From the NCBI RefSeq assembly GCF_900323885.1, contig NZ_OOHJ01000030.1, positions 372,001 through 436,000 of the forward strand: DNA of 64,000 nucleotides, read 5' to 3'. A program made the translations under genes and the position numbers. Under the pieces are notes generated by a model. It worked only from the letters and a program-made list of their open reading frames with translations, did no database searches and was not told where the DNA came from. Origin of the DNA: [Actinomadura] parvosata subsp. kistnae (GTDB lineage Bacteria > Actinomycetota > Actinomycetes > Streptosporangiales > Streptosporangiaceae). Shown one piece after another: positions 1 to 7,959 of the stretch (its first letter is position 1; every line of letters starts with the position of its first letter).

Positions 1-672
1 CTGTACCGGCGGGTGCGCCTGGTGGCCATCTGGCGGCGGCCCAAACTGATCGCCCAAGGAGACCCGGACCGCTGGCGGATCCTGCTCGACCTCACCGCCC
101 GGCTACGGGCGCTGCCACGCGGCGCGGTGGTGTGGGCCGCCGACGAGACCCACGTGCACTGGCTGCCGCACGTCCGCTCCAGCTGGACGCTGCGCACGCA
201 CCGCCCAGAGGTTCTCACGCCGGGCAAGAACCGGCAGGTCACCGTGCTCGGCGCACTGGAGATGACCACCGGCCGATGGGTGTACCGACTCGGCCGCCGA
301 CGCGCGACCGACTTCCTGCTCCTGCTCGACCAGGTGCTCGCCGCGTTCCCGGCCGCCCCGGCAATCGTCGTGATCTGCGACAACGACAGCATCCACCACG
401 CCAAGGCCGTCACCGCCTACCTGGACAAGCACCCTCGCCTGGAGCTGCTGTACGGAGCGCGCTACAGCCCGCACGACAACCCCGTCGAACGCATCTGGGC
501 GTCACTGAAGGCGTTCATCGCCAACACCGCCGTCACCTGGCCCGGCCGACTCCGGCAGATCCACGCCTTCTTCCGCGCCCGCTCACCCGACCAGTTCCTG
601 ACCGCCGCGATCCCCGAAGTCAGCCCCTGGCTCCCCGCCGGTTACAAGCGGAACTACTGGAATGCCGCTTAG
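1..672 (+). CDS. IS630-type transposase, 5' end beyond window
   Basis: DDE-type transposase of the IS630/Tc1 group, which cuts and pastes its own element. The frame is open to base 1, so the N-terminal helix-turn-helix part lies outside the window; counting from the GTG at 13, 219 residues remain. The catalytic triad is visible: Asp in AADETH, Asp in CDND and Glu in NPVERIW, the last with the usual IS630 wording. The stop codon TAG at 670-672 is shared with an ISAzo13-type element that begins at 672, so this copy was hit by a second transposon exactly at its end without losing coding sequence. Whether the element is still mobile cannot be judged without its left end. Confidence 0.85.
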   Translation: MYRRVRLVAIWRRPKLIAQGDPDRWRILLDLTARLRALPRGAVVWAADETHVHWLPHVRSSWTLRTHRPEVLTPGKNRQVTVLGALEMTTGRWVYRLGRRRATDFLLLLDQVLAAFPAAPAIVVICDNDSIHHAKAVTAYLDKHPRLELLYGARYSPHDNPVERIWASLKAFIANTAVTWPGRLRQIHAFFRARSPDQFLTAAIPEVSPWLPAGYKRNYWNAA

Positions 673-690
673 GACCTGCAGATTATTAAC
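672..690 (+). repeat. Left terminal inverted repeat of the ISAzo13-type element
   Basis: Reads GGACCTGCAGATTATTAAC. It pairs with the reverse complement of 2359-2377 at 15 of 19 positions. The TAA stop of the transposase (686-688 on the minus strand) lies inside it. Confidence 0.75.
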
Positions 691-2323
691 ACGCGGGTTT
701 GATCTTGTTGGCGGCCTTGGTGTCTTCGGCGAGGACGCGTGCGTGCAGGACGCGCAGCAGCCCAGGCGGGGTGGGTGCGGGTGGGATGTGGGTGCCGTGC
801 TGATCGAGGAGTAGGCCGATGCTTCGGGTGGTGCGGTAGGCGGTGGTCCGGCTGGTGCCGAACAGAACCGCCAGGGGTTCGATGGCAAGGCCCAGCCGCT
901 GGTGCAGCACCGTGAGCAGGACCTGGTCGGTGAACGCCACAGTGGGCGGCCGGCCCGCTTTGATTCGCGGGCGTTGCTGATCGCGGGCTTGCAGGTTGAT
1001 GGTCAGGCGGTCCAGTTCCGGGCGGGGCATGCCGGTCAGGGTGGGATCGGACAGGACCTGCGGGTCCCACCGTTCGGCCGGTTGGTCGTGACCGGTGGCG
1101 TCGGGGTCGGTGTCCAGGGTGGGGTGCAGGGTGTAGTTCCAGTCGCCGTGGAAGAGGTGCCGGGTCAGGGGCAGGGCGGCCAGCTCGGCGTCGCTGACGC
1201 GGGCGCCGAGCGGGTAGACGCCGGTGTCAAGTGCGGCCTGCACTTGCAATCCGGTGCTCGTGGTGGTGGCGGCGATGCTGTTGACCACCACTTCGTGGCT
1301 GGTCAGCGGTCTGCCGCGCCAGTTCATCGTGATGTGGGCGAACAGCCGGTGCTCCACCTTGTTCCATTTCGAGGTTCCGGGCGGCAGGTGGCAGACGGTG
1401 ATGGTCAGGCCGGTCTCGGCGGCCAGAGCGGCCAGTTCGCTCTTCCAAGCGCGGGTGCGGTAGCCGTTCGCGCCGCCGGCATCGGCGGTGATCAGCAGCC
1501 GGGTGGCCTGCGGGTAAGCGGCGCTGCCCTGGGCATGCCACCAGCGGCGGATGGAGGCGACCGCGAACGCGGCGGTGTCGTGGTCGGTGCCGACGTTCAC
1601 CCAGCCGGTGTTGGCCGCGATGTCGTAGATGCCGTACGGGATCGCCTTCCCGGATGCGGACTCGGCGAAGTCGTGGACGTTGACCAGCACCGGCTCACCG
1701 GCCGGCCGCCACTCCCGTCCGGCGTTCTTGAACGGCCCGAGCAGTTCCTTCTTCTTGGTGTCCACGCTGATCACCGGCTGTCCGGCATCGCGATACGCGC
1801 GGACCTGCTCATTGAGGTGGCGGAACTGCGCATCGCGATCCGGGTGCCGGCCGCCCTCCAGCGTCTTGGCGTTGCCCTGCAGGCTGAACCCCTCAGTGCG
1901 CAGGATGTCGGCGACGGTGTCGGCCGACACCCGGTGCCCCTGGCCGGTGAGCTCACCGGCCAGCTTGCGGGTGGACTTGGTGGTCCAGCGCAGCGGCGAG
2001 GTCGGATCCCCACGCTCATCCGGCTCCACCAGCGCCAGCAGCATGGCCCGTAACTGGGGGTCGATGTCGACCAGTCGCTTCCGTCCTCCGCCTGGCCGAC
2101 GGACCCGTCCCAACGGCTCGGCGCCCGCCTCCAGCTCATCCACGCCCCGTGACACCGTGGCCTCGCGGACACTCGCCGCCTGGGCCACCGCCCGGATCCC
2201 GCCGTGCCCCAGTGCGCGCGCCTCGGCACCGAGCAGCAGCCGGCGTTGCCGCTCGTCCAGATGCGGCAAGATCACCTCAAGTTTCGCAGCCAGCATCTCT
2301 ACGGTCTCCGCCGACACGCTCAT
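686..2323 (-). CDS. ISAzo13 family transposase
   Basis: A 545-residue DDE transposase of the ISAzo13 (Rhodopirellula-type) family. Catalytic positions are visible in ISVDTKKKE (first Asp), ITADAGGANG (second Asp) and SKWNKVEH (Glu). The N-terminal 100 residues resemble the family's helix-turn-helix region, with a Gly/Arg-rich stretch near GGGRKR. About 150 residues after the catalytic core include a second DNA-binding-like segment near FGTSRTTAYRTTRSIG. The length fits the longer members of the family, and no frameshift or internal stop is present. It lies wholly between the inverted repeats of its element. Confidence 0.9.
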   Translation of the reverse strand: MSVSAETVEMLAAKLEVILPHLDERQRRLLLGAEARALGHGGIRAVAQAASVREATVSRGVDELEAGAEPLGRVRRPGGGRKRLVDIDPQLRAMLLALVEPDERGDPTSPLRWTTKSTRKLAGELTGQGHRVSADTVADILRTEGFSLQGNAKTLEGGRHPDRDAQFRHLNEQVRAYRDAGQPVISVDTKKKELLGPFKNAGREWRPAGEPVLVNVHDFAESASGKAIPYGIYDIAANTGWVNVGTDHDTAAFAVASIRRWWHAQGSAAYPQATRLLITADAGGANGYRTRAWKSELAALAAETGLTITVCHLPPGTSKWNKVEHRLFAHITMNWRGRPLTSHEVVVNSIAATTTSTGLQVQAALDTGVYPLGARVSDAELAALPLTRHLFHGDWNYTLHPTLDTDPDATGHDQPAERWDPQVLSDPTLTGMPRPELDRLTINLQARDQQRPRIKAGRPPTVAFTDQVLLTVLHQRLGLAIEPLAVLFGTSRTTAYRTTRSIGLLLDQHGTHIPPAPTPPGLLRVLHARVLAEDTKAANKIKPAC

Positions 2324-2358
2324 ACCAGACCATCGACCGCGAACCCGGAATGCTACGA

Positions 2359-2377
2359 GTTATTTCTCTGCAGGCCC
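2359..2377 (-). repeat. Right terminal inverted repeat of the ISAzo13-type element
   Basis: Read on the minus strand it is GGGCCTGCAGAGAAATAAC, matching the left end. The TTA at 2378-2380 repeats 669-671. Confidence 0.75.
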
Positions 2378-2599
2378 TTAGCTCCCGCTCCGACGACCGG
2401 CGGGCCGGCTCCCGCCCTGCGGAGGCGGGGCCGGCTCGCTGAGCGAAGCGGCTCCGGAACGGCACGCCGGCCCGCACGCGCGGCCCCTCCACGGTGCCGT
2501 CACCGGACCGGCCGCTGCCCGCCGTTCCTTCCAGAGGCCGGCCCGGTGGTGGCGAAAGGAGAGCCGTTGGGCGGGACGTGGCGCGGGGCGGGCGGCGCG

Positions 2600-3634
2600 T
2601 CAGGAGCCGGGGCGTGCCGTCAGCTGCAGCAGTTTCGGGCCCTGCCGGGTGAACGCCTCGTACGGGCAGGCGGTCAGCTCGGGATCGCGTGACTCCCAGC
2701 CCTGCAGCCAGCGCCGAAAGAGCGGGGCGTCCACCTCCAGCGTGCCGTCGCGGAGCAGGCGCCCGACGGTGTTGCCGGGCTCGGACAGCCCGACGGTGCA
2801 CTTGCCGAGCCGCCCGTCCGCTCGCACCATCAGCGAGTTGGCACGGGCGGCGTAGCACACCGGCTCCGCCTCGAACAGGCTCTCGCCCTGCCCGTCACGG
2901 ACGACGATCTCCTCCAGCGCGGTGATCCGCTCGTCTTCCGCGTCGAGCACCTCCATCGACGCGTCGCCGGCGCCGCCGAGTCGCACCACCCGCTTGAGGA
3001 ACACCCGGAATCTGCGGTCGTCCAGGAACGTGTCCCGCACCTGGGTGAGGAACGCCGGCATCACGTCCAGGTTGGCGGGGGTGAGGTGGACGCGCAGCAG
3101 TACGTGCGCGTCCACCGAGCCGTCCCTGATCGACAGGAGGTTACGCCAGATCCGCTCGAACGTGCCCTGCCCGTCGGCACGCACCCGCGTGTGGTCGTGG
3201 TGGCGGGCGGGCCCGTCCAGCGACACCTGGAACCTGCGGATCCCCAGCCCGGCCAGGCGCTCGGCCGCCGCGTGGTCGAGCAGGTAGCCGTTGGTGGTCA
3301 TGTCGCTGCCGTACCCGAGGCCCGGTGTCCGCCGCTGCGCCTGGCTCGCGTGGGAGGCCACCTCCTCGATGACGGAGCGGGCCAGCATCGGCTCGCCGCC
3401 GAACCACGAGATCTGCAGGTGCGACAGTTCCGCGTGGCGCCGGTCGATGAGGTTCTTCACGCCCTCGACGACCTCGGGACGCATGCGTCCGATGGCGAAG
3501 TCCTCGTAGCAGTAAGTGCACCGGAAGTTGCACTGCTCGGTGGGGAGCAGGATGAGGTGCAGCCGGTCGCTGCGGAACGAGGTGACCATTTCCCGGTCGA
3601 ACGCGGAAATGTCCGTAAGGGCGGCTCCGCTCAT
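2600..3634 (-). CDS. Radical SAM peptide maturase (SPASM-like)
   Basis: A 344-residue radical SAM enzyme. The cluster motif CNFRCTYCYEDF places the CxxxCxxC cysteines at residues 35, 39 and 42. A strand with a GGEP motif (SWFGGEPML) follows, as in S-adenosylmethionine-binding barrels. The C-terminal region has a SPASM/Twitch-like pattern (CYAARAN...GRLGKC...ACPYEAF) but only three cysteines, fewer than a full SPASM domain. The ATG overlaps the stop of the upstream small peptide gene by 4 bp (ATGA) and has no clear Shine-Dalgarno of its own, so translation is probably coupled. Family knowledge plus context make it the modifying enzyme of that peptide; the bond it makes is unknown. Confidence 0.8.
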   Translation of the reverse strand: MSGAALTDISAFDREMVTSFRSDRLHLILLPTEQCNFRCTYCYEDFAIGRMRPEVVEGVKNLIDRRHAELSHLQISWFGGEPMLARSVIEEVASHASQAQRRTPGLGYGSDMTTNGYLLDHAAAERLAGLGIRRFQVSLDGPARHHDHTRVRADGQGTFERIWRNLLSIRDGSVDAHVLLRVHLTPANLDVMPAFLTQVRDTFLDDRRFRVFLKRVVRLGGAGDASMEVLDAEDERITALEEIVVRDGQGESLFEAEPVCYAARANSLMVRADGRLGKCTVGLSEPGNTVGRLLRDGTLEVDAPLFRRWLQGWESRDPELTACPYEAFTRQGPKLLQLTARPGS

Positions 3635-3831
3635 TTGGGGGCGCAGCCGCTGGCGCAGTTGCCGCCTTGGCAGTTGTTGGTGACGTGACCTTGATGACTC
3701 GGGTTGGGGGTGTACCGGGCCAGCGCCATCAGGGCCTGCGCGGTTTCCGGGTTCTCGATCGTGACCCTGCCCGCGTCGTCGATGCTCACGTCGCTCGCCC
3801 GGACGAGCACGCAGGATGCCTCTTCGGCCAT
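3631..3831 (-). CDS. Putative RiPP precursor peptide, Cys-rich C-terminus
   Basis: A 66-residue peptide ending in a Gly/Cys-rich tail, NCQGGNCASGCAPK, with Cys54, Cys59 and Cys63; an additional Cys is at residue 7. The rest is an acidic, leader-like region (VSIDDAGRVTIENPE). ATG at 3829-3831 is chosen because AGGAG (3839-3843 on the minus strand) sits 7 nt upstream; a longer frame to 3915 lacks that support. It overlaps the radical SAM gene by 4 bp. Small size, a leader-like front, clustered cysteines and the coupled maturase indicate a ribosomally made, post-translationally modified peptide, perhaps with thioether links. It matches no named class I can recall with certainty, and no exporter or protease gene lies beside it. 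Confidence 0.65.
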   Translation of the reverse strand: MAEEASCVLVRASDVSIDDAGRVTIENPETAQALMALARYTPNPSHQGHVTNNCQGGNCASGCAPK

Positions 3832-4014
3832 CGTGCAACTCCTCTGTGTCGATGCCAGCCGGTCTTCGGCGATGACTGCGGGAACGGCGGAGCACGCGTC
3901 ATCCGGTGCTGTCATCTGTGGCTAGCGGAGCATGTACCCGAGCGCCATTCCGGCGATAGCAAAGACATGGCCAAGACGGGCCGCCCGAGCGCGGCCTCCG
4001 GAAGCGTCTTCATT

Positions 4015-4031
4015 GTTGAGTTGAACTCAAC
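4015..4031. promoter_or_regulatory. TetR-type operator
   Basis: GTTGAGTTGAACTCAAC is a perfect inverted repeat around a central G, ending 4 nt before the ATG of the TetR gene. A site there would allow autorepression of the TetR/PhyH-like pair. Confidence 0.7.
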
Positions 4032-4035
4032 TAAC

Positions 4036-4647
4036 ATGGGTGGGGTGGAGCCTTTGTCCGAACGTGCCGCCGCCACCAGGAGCCGCATCCTCCAGGCCGC
4101 CGCCGCCGAGCTCGTGGAGACCGGCGACATCGAGGTCGCGGCCGTCGCCCGGCGCGCCGGGCTCAGCGTCGGCCTGCCGTACCGCTATTTCGGCACTCGC
4201 AGCGGCCTGATGAGCGCCCTGCTCGCCGACTTCTACGACCGGCTCGTGACCGAGACCGTGCTCGGCCACTTCACCGGCCGCACCTGGCTCGAACGCTGGC
4301 GGGCCCAGCTCACCCGGTGGGTCGACTGGGTGTACGACGAGCCGCTCGCCCCCGTCGTGCTCGGGCGCATGGTCGGGGACGCCAGGGTCGCCGCCATGGA
4401 GGCCGACTGCGCCCGGCAGGTCATCGCCCTCGGCGCCAAACACGTCGCCGCGGGGCAGGCCGAGGGCGCGGTCACCCGGGGGCGGAATCCGGAGCTCATG
4501 TCGGCGGCCGTCGTCGGCGGCATGCGATCGGTCCTGGCCGTCGTGCTCGACCAGGATCCCCGCCCGGAGCGGGCCGCCGTCCTGGAGGAGATCTGGCAGT
4601 TCACCACCGCCGCGCTCGGCGCCAGGCCCGCGAGCGCCGCGCCATGA
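4036..4647 (+). CDS. TetR family transcriptional regulator
   Basis: A 203-residue repressor. The N-terminal helix-turn-helix is clear (residues about 10-55; VARRAGLSVGLPYRYFGTRSG). The C-terminal ligand-binding part is poorly conserved, as usual. The start at 4036 is chosen because it places the helix-turn-helix at the normal distance and follows the palindrome at 4015-4031; the same frame stays open far upstream without family resemblance. Its stop overlaps the ATG of the next gene (ATGA at 4644-4647), so the two are co-translated and the PhyH-like protein is the likely regulated partner. The ligand is unknown. Confidence 0.85.
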   Translation: MGGVEPLSERAAATRSRILQAAAAELVETGDIEVAAVARRAGLSVGLPYRYFGTRSGLMSALLADFYDRLVTETVLGHFTGRTWLERWRAQLTRWVDWVYDEPLAPVVLGRMVGDARVAAMEADCARQVIALGAKHVAAGQAEGAVTRGRNPELMSAAVVGGMRSVLAVVLDQDPRPERAAVLEEIWQFTTAALGARPASAAP

Positions 4648-5519
4648 CCGGCGACGAGCGCATCACGACCGCCGGCTACGAACGCGTCACGGCCGGCGAA
4701 AGGCGCACCTCGGCCGGTGGCGGCCGGCCCGACGGCGCACCGGCCAAAGGTGCGTCGGCCAGAGGCGCGTCGGCGGGAGGCGCGTCGGCGGGAGGCGCGT
4801 CGGCGAGAGGCGCCCTGTCCGCGCTGCACCGGGACGGCTACCTCGTCCTCCACGACGTGCTCGACCCCGGCGACCGCCGCCGGATGCGCGCCGAGCTCAC
4901 GCCGCTGCTCGGCCCCGGGGGGCGCGACCCGTTCCGGTCGCGCCACATCCGCCGCGTGTACGGGGTCCTGCACAACACCCGGGCCGCGGACCCGCTCATC
5001 GACCATCCGCGCGTGCTCGCCCTGCTCGACCGGCTGCTGCTGCCCAACTACCTGCTGTCCCAGCTGGAGGTCGTCGAGGTGGGCCGCGGGGCACCGGCCC
5101 GTCCGCCGGGCTACGACGACCAGCCGTACCCGCTGCCACGCCCCCGCCCCGCCCTGTCCGTCGCGGCCCTCTGGACGCTCGACGCCGGCACCGTCCTCAC
5201 CGTGTGGCCGGGCAGCCATCGCTGGCCCGCGGGCGATCCCGCCGCGCCGGGCGTGCCCCTGGCTCCCCCGCCGGGCTCCTGCGTCATCCTGCTGGGCACC
5301 CTCTGGCACGCCCGCCCGCCGCAACCGGCGACGAGTCTCACCGTCACCGCGCACTACTGCGAGCCGTGGCTGCGCACCCGGGAGGCGTTCGCCCTCTCCC
5401 CCGGCAGGCACGTGGCGCGGCAGCTCAGCAGCCGGGCCCGCCGCATGCTCGGCTACAGCATCCATCCACCGGACCTGGGCCTGGTGGACGGCGTGCACCC
5501 GCACCGCCTCTTCTCCTGA
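4644..5519 (+). CDS. PhyH (phytanoyl-CoA dioxygenase)-like protein, metal site degenerate
   Basis: A 291-residue protein with the cupin-fold wording of phytanoyl-CoA dioxygenases: LHRDGYLVLHDVLDP at the front, ALWTLDAG, WPGSHRWPAGD, and LGTLWHARPPQ with the distal His. These enzymes hydroxylate with Fe(II) and 2-oxoglutarate through an HxD...H triad. Here the place of HxD reads GYDDQPY, so the first His looks replaced by Tyr, and the Arg that usually holds 2-oxoglutarate after the last His is not evident. Activity is therefore doubtful, or the protein works without the standard chemistry. Residues about 30-57 are an Ala/Ser/Gly/Arg repeat encoded by a 15-bp tandem array. It is co-translated with TetR. 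Confidence 0.65.
   Translation: MTGDERITTAGYERVTAGERRTSAGGGRPDGAPAKGASARGASAGGASAGGASARGALSALHRDGYLVLHDVLDPGDRRRMRAELTPLLGPGGRDPFRSRHIRRVYGVLHNTRAADPLIDHPRVLALLDRLLLPNYLLSQLEVVEVGRGAPARPPGYDDQPYPLPRPRPALSVAALWTLDAGTVLTVWPGSHRWPAGDPAAPGVPLAPPPGSCVILLGTLWHARPPQPATSLTVTAHYCEPWLRTREAFALSPGRHVARQLSSRARRMLGYSIHPPDLGLVDGVHPHRLFS
4737..4811 (+). repeat. 15-bp tandem repeat inside the PhyH-like gene
   Basis: Four near-identical copies of GCGTCGGCGGGAGGC (4752-4811) follow one diverged copy (4737-4751), encoding repeated GASA(G/R) units. The reading frame is kept, so copy number can change without breaking the gene. Confidence 0.85.
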
Positions 5520-5535
5520 CCCCGCCGGCGCCGGG

Positions 5536-5546
5536 TGAAAGTTTCA
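5536..5546. promoter_or_regulatory. GAAANTTTC palindrome upstream of pectate lyase
   Basis: TGAAAGTTTCA is a perfect palindrome around G, 224 bp before the pectate lyase start. It resembles the GAAANTTTC element known upstream of Streptomyces xylanase genes, and it recurs at 60534-60546 and, as GAAACTTTC, at 60741-60749. Confidence 0.5.
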
Positions 5547-5741
5547 TCGCGGCGGCCCCGCGGAGCGCGGGCCCAGGCGGCTGTGCCGGCATCAGCGCCG
5601 AGCTGCGCGGATCCGCTCCGGGCCACCGGCGGGCGCGGTCCGGGCGGGACGGCCTGCGCGCGGGTTGCAGCCAGGTCGCAGCCGGGTCGCAGTCCCCCTC
5701 TTCTCGTGCCCGGCCGTGCTGTGCTTGACTCGGCGCCGTTC

Positions 5742-5757
5742 TGGAAAGCGCTTACCA
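5742..5757. promoter_or_regulatory. LacI-type operator
   Basis: TGGAAAGCGCTTACCA is a 16-bp near-perfect palindrome centred on GCGC, the usual form of LacI-family sugar repressor sites. It lies 12 nt before the pectate lyase ATG and just upstream of its Shine-Dalgarno AAGGAG (5757-5762). Confidence 0.65.
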
Positions 5758-5769
5758 AGGAGTTGGGCG

Positions 5770-7347
5770 ATGCGCCTCACCGCTGTCCTCGCGTGCGCCG
5801 GCCTGGTGGCCGGCTGCTACGCCGCCTTGTCACCCTCGCCCGCGTCCGCGGCGCCGACCCGGTACGAGGCCGAGGCGTCACCGGCGGTCTGCACCGGCGA
5901 CATCGAGTCCGACTGGGCCGGCTACTCCGGCACCGGCTTCTGCAACGCCGACAACGCCGCCGGGGCCCACGTCCAGTTCACCGTGAACGCCTCCGCCGCC
6001 GGCGCCGCCACCCTCGGGATCCGCTTCGCCAACGGAACGGCCACCTCGCGCCCCGCCGGCCTGATCGTCAACGGCTCCACCGTCCAGAGCCTGTCCTTCG
6101 AAGGCACCGGCGCCTGGTCGGCCTGGGCCACCAAGACCGCGACCGTCCAGTTAAAGGCCGGCGCCAACACCATCAGGCTCGACCCGACCGGCTCCGCCGG
6201 CCTGCCGAACCTCGACCACCTCGACGTGGAGACGGGCGGCCAGCAGCCGGCGAGCGCGCTCTACGTGGCGACCGACGGCGACGACACCGGCCCCGGCACC
6301 CTGGCGGCCCCGCTGCGCACCATCCAGCGCGCCGTGGACCTGGCACAACCCGGTGACACGATCTTCATCCGCGGCGGCACGTACGCGCCCGGCACGAACA
6401 TCCAGCTCCTCAAGAACGGCACGCCCGACCGGCCGATCACGATGACGGCCTACAACAGGGAACGGGTGGTCATCGACGGCGAGAACATGCCGTACACGCC
6501 GGGCGCGGTGGGCTCCAGCATCCCGCGCGCCGAGCGCGGCGCGGTGCACATCGAGGGCGACCACTGGCGGCTGGTCGGGCTGGAGATCGTGCACGGCCCG
6601 TACGGGATCTTCGGCCTCGACGCCACCGGCAACGTCTTCGACCGCCTGATCACCAGGGACAACTACGAGTCCGGGCTGCACCTCCAGGGCGCCTCCAGCG
6701 ACAACCTGATCCTCAACCTGGACAGCTACGGCAACCGCGACCCGCGCAAGAACGGCGAGAGCGCCGACGGCGTCGCGATCAAGGAGGGCTCCGGCGGCGG
6801 CAACGTGATCCGCGGCGCCCGGCTCTGGAGCAACTCCGACGACGGCCTGGACTTCTGGATGTTCCTGGGAGCGGTGACCGTGGAGTCGTCCGTGGCCTGG
6901 GGCAACGGCTTCAACCGGTGGAACCTGCCCGACTACACCGGCGACGGCAACGGCTTCAAGCTCGGCGGCGGCGACCCGGACCCGGCGGTCGGCCACGTCG
7001 TCCGCAACTCCATCGCCTACGACAACGCGGTGGACGGCTTCACCGACAACGGCAACCCGGGCCGCCTGGTGACCGACCGCAGCACCGCCTGGCGCAACGG
7101 CGGCACCGGCTTCGACTACGCCGACTCCGTCTCGGTCCTGACCAGGAACCTGTCGGTGGCGAACCGGACCCAGGCCGCGCTCGGCTCGTCGTCCAGCTCG
7201 GGCAACTCCTGGGATCTCGGCGGCACCTGGACGTTCACGAGCACCGACGCGAGCACGATCACCGGCCCGCGCGCCGCGGACGGCTCGATCCCGTCGTCCG
7301 CCTTCCTGCGCCCCAGTAACGGCGCCGACCTCGGCGCCCGCTTCTGA
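5770..7347 (+). CDS. Secreted PL9-type pectate lyase with N-terminal carbohydrate-binding module
   Basis: A 525-residue exported protein predicted to cleave pectin by calcium-dependent beta-elimination. A signal peptide (1-29, ending ASA-AP) comes first; LVAGC near residue 16 could alternatively be a lipobox. Residues about 32-155 look like a CBM6/35 beta-sandwich (RYEAEASPAVCTG...TGFCNADNA). The rest is a right-handed parallel beta-helix. The family 9 calcium site is visible as DGVAIKEG (Asp333) and NSDDGLDFW (Asp357, 358, 361), with the likely catalytic Lys397 in NGFKLGG. The start is fixed by AAGGAG 7 nt upstream. It stands alone, with a LacI-type operator and a GAAANTTTC site upstream, so induction by plant sugars is likely. 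Confidence 0.8.
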   Translation: MRLTAVLACAGLVAGCYAALSPSPASAAPTRYEAEASPAVCTGDIESDWAGYSGTGFCNADNAAGAHVQFTVNASAAGAATLGIRFANGTATSRPAGLIVNGSTVQSLSFEGTGAWSAWATKTATVQLKAGANTIRLDPTGSAGLPNLDHLDVETGGQQPASALYVATDGDDTGPGTLAAPLRTIQRAVDLAQPGDTIFIRGGTYAPGTNIQLLKNGTPDRPITMTAYNRERVVIDGENMPYTPGAVGSSIPRAERGAVHIEGDHWRLVGLEIVHGPYGIFGLDATGNVFDRLITRDNYESGLHLQGASSDNLILNLDSYGNRDPRKNGESADGVAIKEGSGGGNVIRGARLWSNSDDGLDFWMFLGAVTVESSVAWGNGFNRWNLPDYTGDGNGFKLGGGDPDPAVGHVVRNSIAYDNAVDGFTDNGNPGRLVTDRSTAWRNGGTGFDYADSVSVLTRNLSVANRTQAALGSSSSSGNSWDLGGTWTFTSTDASTITGPRAADGSIPSSAFLRPSNGADLGARF

Positions 7348-7395
7348 GCGTCCGCCCCGATCGCCGCCGGCCGGGCGTCCGCGCTCCGGATGGCA

Positions 7396-7863
7396 TCAGC
7401 CCGGCTGGTGGAGGATCGGGCGTTCGCTGACGAACTCTTTCATGACGATGGTCGAGGACACCCGATGGATGCCCGGCAGGGCGGCCAGATGCTCGTCCCA
7501 GAACCGCTGGAAGGACGGCAGGTCGGCGGTGCGTACCCGCAGCAGATAGTCAGGGTCGCCGAAAAGGCGCTGCGCCTGGTGCACCTCGGGCAAAGCGGCT
7601 ACGGCCTGCTCGAATTCGAAGACCGTGCCGCGGTTCTGCAACGTGATCGAGACGAACACCAGAGCCTCGAAGGCCAGGCCGCACGCACTCGGGTCGACGA
7701 CGGCGCGGTAGCCGCGGATGGCCCCCGTTCGTTCCAGGTCGCGTAGGCGCCGATGGCAGGACGACACGCTCAGCCGCACCCGCGCCGCCAGCTCGGTCAC
7801 GGTCAGCCGCCCGTCGCGCTGCAGCTCTGCAAGGATTTTCCCATCGAGGCTGTCCATGCGCAT
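7396..7863 (-). CDS. Lrp/AsnC family regulator
   Basis: A 155-residue regulator with an N-terminal winged helix-turn-helix (LDGKILAELQRDGRLTVTELA...SSCHRRLRDLE) and a C-terminal RAM amino-acid-sensing domain (VDPSACGLAFEALVFVSI...FGDPDYLLRVRTAD). The start MRMDSLDG is chosen to match family length; an upstream ATG would add a few residues. It is transcribed away from the YbaK-type editing gene 96 bp away, so it probably controls that gene and itself in response to an amino acid. Confidence 0.85.
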   Translation of the reverse strand: MRMDSLDGKILAELQRDGRLTVTELAARVRLSVSSCHRRLRDLERTGAIRGYRAVVDPSACGLAFEALVFVSITLQNRGTVFEFEQAVAALPEVHQAQRLFGDPDYLLRVRTADLPSFQRFWDEHLAALPGIHRVSSTIVMKEFVSERPILHQPG

Positions 7864-7959
7864 CACTCTTACCATTGCGCGCGGCATGTCGCGAAAAAGT
7901 CGGCGCCATTGCCCGCTTTTCCGCGACTACCATCCCAGTGACCGCGAATGGAGGACGCT

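Larger units (their letters stand above)
672..2377 (-). mobile_element. ISAzo13-type insertion sequence, complete
   Basis: A 1.7-kb element with one transposase gene on the minus strand. Its ends are imperfect 19-bp inverted repeats (672-690 and 2359-2377, 15 of 19 matching, both containing CCTGCAGA when read inward). It is flanked by a 3-bp direct repeat TTA at 669-671 and 2378-2380, consistent with target duplication. Both ends and the gene are intact, so it may still be active. Removing it and one TTA copy rebuilds GCT TAG of the flanking IS630 gene. Confidence 0.8.

Noticed and set aside
2383..2599. Gap between the IS and the radical SAM gene examined for further RiPP genes
   Set aside because: No frame with a start, ribosome site and peptide-like content was found.
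5770..5820. Lipobox LVAGC in the pectate lyase signal peptide
   Set aside because: A normal Ala-x-Ala cleavage site follows and the enzyme is expected to be free; kept as an alternative, not called as a lipoprotein.
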